Shown here: positions 49,101 to 58,100 of the stretch, in pieces
Numbering within the stretch: the first letter of the stretch is position 1
Layout: every line of letters begins with the position of its first letter
DNA from: Ryuthela nishihirai
Lineage: Eukaryota > Arthropoda > Arachnida > Araneae > Heptathelidae
Length of the DNA stretch: 64,000 bases
Reading direction: 5' to 3'
NCBI GenBank assembly: GCA_038380435.1
Contig: JAWZYU010000034.1
Location: 1,098,704 to 1,162,703, forward strand
Made by a program: the position numbers and the translations under genes
The notes under the pieces: model-generated
Told to the model about the DNA's origin: nothing
Seen by the model: only the letters and a program-made list of their open reading frames with translations
Databases searched by the model: none

Positions 49101-52100
49101 TATACAAGGGGTACGACAGTTACATACACATTTCACGGGGGTACGTGAAGCATAAAAGGTTGAGAACCACTGATATATATGTTTTATTTTATTCCCATTG
49201 TTATACTATAACTATAGTTTTATCTATCTATACAAGGGGTACGCCAGTTACATACACATTTCAAGGGGGTACGTGAAACAAAAAAGGTTGAGAACCACTG
49301 ATATATATGTTTTATTTTATTCCCATTGTTATACTATAACTATAGTTTTATCTATCTATACAAGAGGTACGCCAGTTACATATACATTTCCAGGGGGTAC
49401 GTGAAGCATAAAAGGTTGAGAACCACTGATATATATGTTTTATTTTATTCCCACTGTTATACTATAACTATAGTTTGATCTATCTATACAAGGGGTACGA
49501 CAATTACATACACATTTCAAGGGGGTACGTGAAGCATAAAAGTTTGAGAACCACTGATATATATGTTTTATTTTATTCCCCTTATTATACTATAACTATA
49601 GTTTTATCTATCTATACAAGGGGTACGCCAGTTACATACACATTTCCAGGGGGTACGTGAAGCATAAGAGATTGAGAACCACTAATATATATGTTTTATT
49701 TTATTCCCCTCATTATACTATAACTATAGTTTTATCTATCTATACAAGGGGTAAGCCAGTTACAAACACATTTCAAGGGGGTACGTGAAACATAAAAGGT
49801 TGAGAACCACTGATATATATGTTTTAATTTATTCCCTTATTATACTATAACTATAGTTTTATCTATCTATACAAGGGGTATGCCACTTACATACACATTT
49901 CCAGGGCGTACGTGAAGCATAAAAGGTTGAGAACCACTGATATATATGTTTTATTTTATTCCCATTGTTATACTATAACTATAGTTTTATCTATCTATAC
50001 AAGGGGTACGCCAGTTGCATACACATTTCAAGGGGGTACGTGAAGAATAAAAGGTTGACAACCACTGATATATATGTTTTATTTTATTCCCATTGTTATA
50101 CTATAACTATAGTTTTATCTATCTATACAAGGGGTACGCCAGTTACATACACATTTCAAGGGGGTACGTGAAGCATAAAAGGTTGACAACCACTGATATA
50201 TATGTTTTATTTTATTCCCCTTATTATACTATAACTATAGTTTTATCTATCTATACAAGGGGTACGCCAGTTACATACACATTTCCAGGGGGTACGTGAA
50301 GCATAAAAGGTTGAGAACCACTGATATATATGTTTTATTTTATTCCCATTGTTATACTATAACTATGGGAATTTTATCTATCTATACAAGGGGTACGCCA
50401 GTTACATACACATTTCAAGGGGGTACGTGAAGAATAAAAGGTTGAGAACCACTGATATATATGTTTTATTTTATTCCCCTTATTATACTATAACTATAGT
50501 TTTATCTATCTATACAAGGGGTACGCCAGTTACATACACATTTCAAGGGGGTACGTGAAGACTAAAAGGTTGAGAACCACTGATATATATATATCTTATT
50601 TTATTTCCATTGTTATACTATAACTATAGTTTTATCTATCTATACAAGGGGTACGCCAGTTACATACACATTTCCAGAGGGTACGTGAAGCATAAAAGGT
50701 TGAGAACCACTGATATATATGTTTTATTTTATTCCCCTTATTATACTATAACTATAGTTTTATCTATCTATACAAGGGGTACGCCAGTGACATACACATT
50801 TCAAGGGGGTACGTGAAGCATAAAAGGTTGAGAACCACTGATATATGTGTTTTATTTTATTCCCATTGTTATACTATAACTATAGTTTTATCTATCTATA
50901 CAAGGGGTAAGACAGTTACATACACATTTCAAGGGGTACGTGAAGCATAAAAGGTTGAGAACCACTGATATATATGTTTTATTTTATTCCCCTTATTATA
51001 CTATAACTATAGTTTTATCTATCTATACAAGGGGTACGCCAGTTACATACACATTTCAAGGGGATACGTGAAGCATAAAAGGTTGAGAACCACTGATATA
51101 TATATCTTATTTTATTCAAATTGTTATACTATAACTATAGTTTTATCTATCTATACAAGGGATACGCCAGTTACATACACATTTCCAGAGGGTACGTGAA
51201 GCATAAAAGGTTGAGAACCACTGATATATATGTTTTATTTTATTCCCCTTATTATACTATAACTATAGTTTTATCTATCTATACAAGGGGTACGCCAGTG
51301 ACATACACATTTCAAGGGGGTACGTGAAGCATAAAAGGTTGAGAACCACTGATATATGTGTTTTATTTTATTCCCATTGTTATACTATAACTATAGTTTT
51401 ATCTATCTATACAAGGGGTAAGACAGTTACATACACATTTCAAGGGGTACGTGAAGCATAAAAGGTTGAGAACCACTGATATATATGTTTTATTTTATTC
51501 CCCTTATTATACTATAACTATAGTTTTATCTATCTATACAAGGGGTACGCCAGTTACATACACATTTCAAGGGGGTACGTGAAGACTAAAAGGTTGAGAA
51601 CCACTGATATATATATATCTTATTTTATTTCCATTGTTATACTATAACTGTAGTTTTATCTATCTATACAAGGGGTACTCCAGTTACATACACATTTCCA
51701 GAGGGTACGTGAAGCATAAAAGGTTGAGAACCACTGATATATATGTTTTATTTTATTCCCCTTATTATACTATAACTATAGTTTTATCTATCTATACAAG
51801 GGGTACGCCAGTTACATACACATTTCAAGGGGGTACGTGAAGAATAAAAGGTTGAGAACCACTGATATATATATATATATCTTATTTTATTTCCATTGTT
51901 ATACTATAACTATAGTTTTATCTATCTATACAAGGGGTACGCCAGTTACATACACATTTCCAGAGGGTACGTGAAGCATAAAAGGTTGAGAACCACAGAT
52001 ATATATATATCTTATTTTATTTCCATTGTTATACTATAACTATAGTTTTATCTATCTATACAAGGGGTACGCCAGTTACATACACATTTCCAGAGGGTAC

Positions 52101-55100
52101 GTGAAGCATAAAAGGTTTAGAACCACTGATATATATGTTTTATTTTATTCCCATTGTTATACTATAACTATAGTTTTATCTATCTATACAAGGGGTACGA
52201 CAATTACATACACATTTCAAGGGGGTACGTGAAGCATAAAAGGTTGAGAACCACTGATATATATGTTTTATTTTATTCCCATTGTTATACTATAACTATA
52301 GTTTTATCTATCTATACAAGGGGTACGCCAGTTACATACACATTTCAAGGGGGTACGTGAAGAATAAAAGGTTGAGAACCACTGATATATATGTTTTATT
52401 TTATTCCCATTGTTATACTATAACTATAGTTTTATCTATCTATACAAGGGGTACGACAATTACATACACATTTCAAGGGGGTACGTGAAGCATAAAAGGT
52501 TGAGAACCACTGATATATATGTTTTATTTTATTCCCCTTATTATACTATAACTATAGTTTTATCTATCTATACAAGGGGTACGCCAGTTACATACACATT
52601 TCAAGGGGGTACGTGAAGCATAAAAGGTTGAGAACCACTGATATATATGTTTTATTTTATTCCCATTGTTATACTATAACTATAGTTTTATCTATCTATA
52701 CAAGGGGTACGCCAGTTACATACACATTTCAAGGGGGTACGTGAAGAATAAAAGGTTGAGAACCACTGATATATATGTTTTATTTTATTCCCATTGTTAT
52801 ACTATAACTATAGTTTTATCTATCTATACAAGGGGTACGACAATTACATACACATTTCAAGGGGGTACGTGAAGCATAAAAGATTGAGAACCACTGATAT
52901 ATATATGTTTTATTTTATTCCCATTGTTATACTATAACTATAGTTTTATCTATCTATACAAGGGGTACGCCAGTTACATACACATTTCCAGGGGGTACGT
53001 GAAGCATAAAACGTTGAGAACCACTGATATATATGTTTTATTTTATTCCCATTCTTATACTATAACTATAGTTTTATCTATCTATACAAGGGGTACGCTA
53101 GATACATACACATTTCCAGGGGGTACGTGAAGCATAAAAGATTGAGAACCACTGATATATATATGTTTTATTTTATTCCCATTGTTATACTATAACTATA
53201 GTTTTATCTATCTATACAAGGGGTACGCCAGTTACATACACATTTCAAGGGGGTACGTGAAGCATAAAAGGTTGAGAACCACTGATATATATATGTTTTA
53301 TTTTATTCCTCTTATTATACTATAACTATAGTTTTATCTATCTGTACAAGGGGTACGCCAGTTACATACACATTTCCAGGGGGTACGTGAAGCATAAAAC
53401 GTTGAGAACCACTGATATATATGTTTTATTTTATTCCCATTGTTATACTATAACTATAGTTTTATCTATCTATACAAATGGTATCCCAGTTACATACACA
53501 TTTCCAGGGGGTAAGTGAAGAATAAAAGGTTGAGAACCACTACGTTTTACAATGCTAGTAATTATTTTATAATCAACTGTTACTTTAGATGGAATCCTGA
53601 TAACAAACTTCATAGTTCTTGAGGTAATGTACTCAAAAATTATAAGCAGAATTAAAAATATCGTATTAAATATATATGAAGATAAGGAATGGGAATAAAA
53701 ATAAAATTAAAAATTGAGTTGTGAAAAGAAAAGTCGACTTGAATCTTCCATTATATCTGATGATGGAAATAATATTTATAAAATTTAGAAGTGTTTAGGA
53801 ATTTCAAAATGTTTTGAAAGATCCAATGCATGCATCTGATATCATTCTTCTATCTGTCCCACAGCACTCGTACCACTTCTTGAAGAACAACGTTACTTTT
53901 GCCGCCCTCTGCCCCTCTTATGTGAGGACTGATATGGTCATGAAGTCTCAGAACTGCACTTTGAGCCCAGAGACAGACGTCACAGAAATACCAGACATCA
54001 TGGAGTAAGTCGGTTGACCTTCAACCTCACTACATTGAAGGTTTGCTAGTAGAAAATTAAAATCCAGTAACGATTATTCTCATTTCGTTTGAGCTTGAAT
54101 GGCCAGAATTGTACTCTGAAATTTACGTATTATTAGAGATACCAGATTAAAGTGAGGGGCGGGGGTGGCTCAGTCGGTAGCGCGCCAGGCTTGTAATCTG
54201 TAGTTCCCAGGTTCGAGTCCCAGCTGGGTCAGCGTTGAGATTTATCTCCGCAAAATTCCCCGCCCTGCCCACGGTCAGTAGGGGACACCGATGGGCTTGT
54301 AAAGGCAGCCGTCCGTCGGATGGGACGTTAAGCCGTGGCCCCGTGTGTGGGAGAGAGCCATACCCTGTGCACGTTAAAGAACACGCTGGATGGCCTTGAC
54401 GGGAGGCTACCATCTGTCTCTCAACAGCTGTTCCAGTGGGTCCCCTCCCCCAACCTTCTCTGAGCCTTCGGGTCCATGTCACCTGGCCATTTAGCCCATG
54501 GTGTGCAAAAAGTGCCGCTCAGAGGTAAAACAACCCAACCCAGATTAAAGTGAATGACCATAAAGGAACAGGCTGATTTAAATGCATTTATCATTCAATC
54601 ACGAAAACAGCTTTTATTAATAGAATTTCAGAGGAAAGCTGGAAAAGACAAATATGGAATGCTTGTTTTTAAATAGAAAACATTTGTTAATGTCGAAGCA
54701 ATATTTAAAGTGAAACTTCACGTTATGGAGCATCCAAACAGGCATATTTTATTGGTACCTATCAAACCAAACGAAAAATTCTGTCTGTTTTAATCATAAG
54801 CAGACAAATTTCAGTTTCTTCGACCTGCTGGGGGTAATTATTCTTTTTCCATTTCGTTTCGGAAATGAAAACCACATTTCATCAAATGTCCTGGTTTATG
54901 TCGTAAGAATTTAACCCTTTCACGACTAAGGGAAACATTTTTCCCATTTTAAAATTGGTGATTGTCGTGGATTGGTCGTAAATTGGACCTTATCTGCATT
55001 TTTTATACAGAATGTCAAAATAGAACGTAAGCCTAACGCAATTACGTAAACGGGAACGTTTAGAAAACAAAAACAGAACTGTCAGGACGCATAATATATG

Positions 55101-58100
55101 TACTATGTGCAATGTCCATCTTTGCCTCACTACCAAAAGAAATTGCTTCGCAGAATATCATAATTAGCACATCATTTTGTATAGTAATTTTATTTCATAA
55201 TTTTGTATTATTTTAGTTAACATTTTGTTCTAATAAACAATAAATAAAAGACATTGCATAATAAGCCAAACTATAATTTGTGTTACCTTTATAGTCCATT
55301 GAGAAAAATATTTCCCATAAAATTCCAAGAAAACTACACATTGTTGTGTATTTTTCTTATGATTTTTATTTATTTTATGTATAAACAAACTAAAATAAAC
55401 AGTTACATACTAATATTTACTCTTAGAAACCTTATGGTCCTGAAAGGATTAAACTTTAAATTGAACTAAATCTCACGGTTTATATCTTGAATTCAGTGAT
55501 TTCATCATTAGTATTGTATGTTACTTCTAATTTTTTTAAGGCAGATGTTGGAATATAGTTATTTGATTTCTATATATTATTTTCTATCGCCGTTATGGTT
55601 TAATTTGAGGCAAATCAGTCGAGAATTATCTACGTTTAAAAAAAAAATATAAAAATCATTTTTCTATATTGCCAATGGTTTTTAATTAATTATTACATGC
55701 TGATTTAATCAAAGTAAAATCGGAACATTTGATGAAATATTCCTGTTTTCAATTCCGTAAAAAGTGGCGGTCCTGAGCAAATGCCACTTTTTCGTGTATC
55801 AAAACCAAGACTGAATTCAATAGCAGTTTTGAGATTAAATTGTTGTTTTTTTTCATTTATTAAACACATGAGTATAGATGACACGTTTTATTGACTCTTA
55901 AAAGGATCCCACTCCTCATCCCTATTCCCAGGCCCCATCTTTGCCCTTTGTCTCAATTATCCGCAATCTTTTTTCCCCCTGTTCATTCATTTAATATTAC
56001 TCTATGTTGTCTGAGACCTACTTTTTCTTCCCTCTAAATTTACTATGTTTTTTTTATCATATTTCATATTATATGTTTGTCTTCGTCTGTACAACTTGTC
56101 ATTTTGTGTATATATATCAAATATTAATGCAATTCCTGTACATATGTTTGCATTTTTGTACTATCATCAATATCGCGTTTTAATTTCTGAAATGTACTGG
56201 GGCATCAAGTCACTTGAACGTTTAAATTAATATCCAAAATTATCTGTACCATGGCTTTACTGTAACCCCCTGCATGAAATAAATTATTATTATTATGAAC
56301 AGAGGAGTAATGTGAGGTTTTCGACTGAAAGCTCTTTCTGCGAGTTTTATCTCATTTCGTCTTTAGTTACCTGCGGATGGTTGAAGATTCTTCTCTTGCA
56401 TGAAGATTCTTCTCTTGCATGAAGATTCTACTCTTGCATGAAGATTCTTCTCTTGCATGAAGATTTTTCTCTTGCATGAAGATTCTTCTCTTGCATGAAG
56501 ATTCTTCTCTTGCATGAAGATTCTTCTCTTGCATGAAGATTCTTCTCTTGCATGAAGATTCTTCTCTTGCATGAAGATTCTTCTCTTGCATGAAGATTCT
56601 TCTATTGCATGAAGATTCTTCTCTTGCATGAAGATTCTCTTCCTGCCATCAACTACGAGGCTAAGACGTCGACGCTTTCACGACTCGTCTGAAAGAACAA
56701 ATGGCGATGCTAGAAAGCTTTCGCGATTACTTGACACTTGAAACGAATTCAAGGAACTACCTATTTGTGTGTCCAATTTGAATGAGTAGCAATTCAAATT
56801 GCTGCCCAACTTCTATTCAATTGTAAAAAGAGGTTCTTTTATGACTTTCAGATTTTTAATGACATTTCTGTCACACGTTTTTCATTGTCTGCTTTAAATG
56901 ATCTATTTTACCTCTGAAAACGATTCATTTAAGAGATGGATTTTTCTCTCTTCCATTTTGCCTTTCTGATCTCTGACGAAAAATTGCTTCGAGCCAGGTG
57001 GGACAACAACCCACGACCTTCTGATAACAGAGCAGGTTCTCTAACCGCCGGAACGACCGGCCCGATCAAGATCTTCTCTAATTGATGTCATGAACTTTCT
57101 ACCAACAGTACACATTTCTCTGTGTCTCCATGAAGGCACTGACACCCCCCGCCCCCCACAAGAGACTAAATTAAATTCTAGAACCTTCCCTAAAGCAGAA
57201 TCTCCCCCCCCCCCCCGAAAACTGAATCCTAAATAGGTCTCTGATGCATACATATGACACACAACATGGAGGTCAACACATGCAAAGTGTAGAAACCTTC
57301 GTGTCACGTGACACGAAGGTTGCCAGATGACTAATTTCTAAAAATATCAATGCCGGATATTTTTTCTGAATTTTGCAATCAACCATATTGTTCGGATACT
57401 TTTTTGAGCGACTGTACGACTGAACTCTGCAGACGATTCTCTCTTATGAATGATCTCAGTCATGAGTCAGCAATTGCCTCCATACACAGAACACTCTCTT
57501 GGAAAAATCGCTCGAATGTTTTTCCGAAGCATATCATTTACTTTCATTTAGGTATCTTTCGAAGAATTATTTTTTACATGTATTTTGAACAAAAAAAGTA
57601 TTTTTTTGTCGTTTCGTGCCTCTTTAGTTGTACTATTGTTCATTCGCAAATGCACTCATTAAATGAACGGATGGACGTAAACATTTCCATCTTGAAACAT
57701 TCATCTGCTGCTGCCCCCTCACCCATCTGGAAAAATTCCAACTGACACCATTGCTGAACAATTTCAATTATTTATTCATCATTATCTTCATTTTTATGTT
57801 TAATGTGTTTCTATTGTACGGTCGCTCAAAAAAAAAGTGTCCGAACACTAAGGTTGATTACAGAATTCAGAAAAAATATCTGGCAACGATTTTTTTAGAA
57901 ATTAGTCATCTGTCACGTGACACGAAGGTTGCCAGATCACTAATTTCTAAAAAAATCGTTGCCAGATATTTTTTCTGAATTCTGTAATCAACCGTAGTGT
58001 TCGGATACTTTTTTGAGCGACTGTAGGTGGTCATATTATTTTGATACTAGATCGTGTGGGCTCACTCACGGAAATGTTGAGCGTGTGCAGTTACCGTTCA

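Noticed and set aside
48163..53130. A series of 68-codon frames spaced 128 bp apart
   Set aside because: They are the same satellite unit read repeatedly; AT-rich, with no start context or family match.
56363..56629. An 88-codon Lys/Glu-rich minus-strand frame
   Set aside because: It is a translation of the 19-bp minisatellite and is open in more than one frame.
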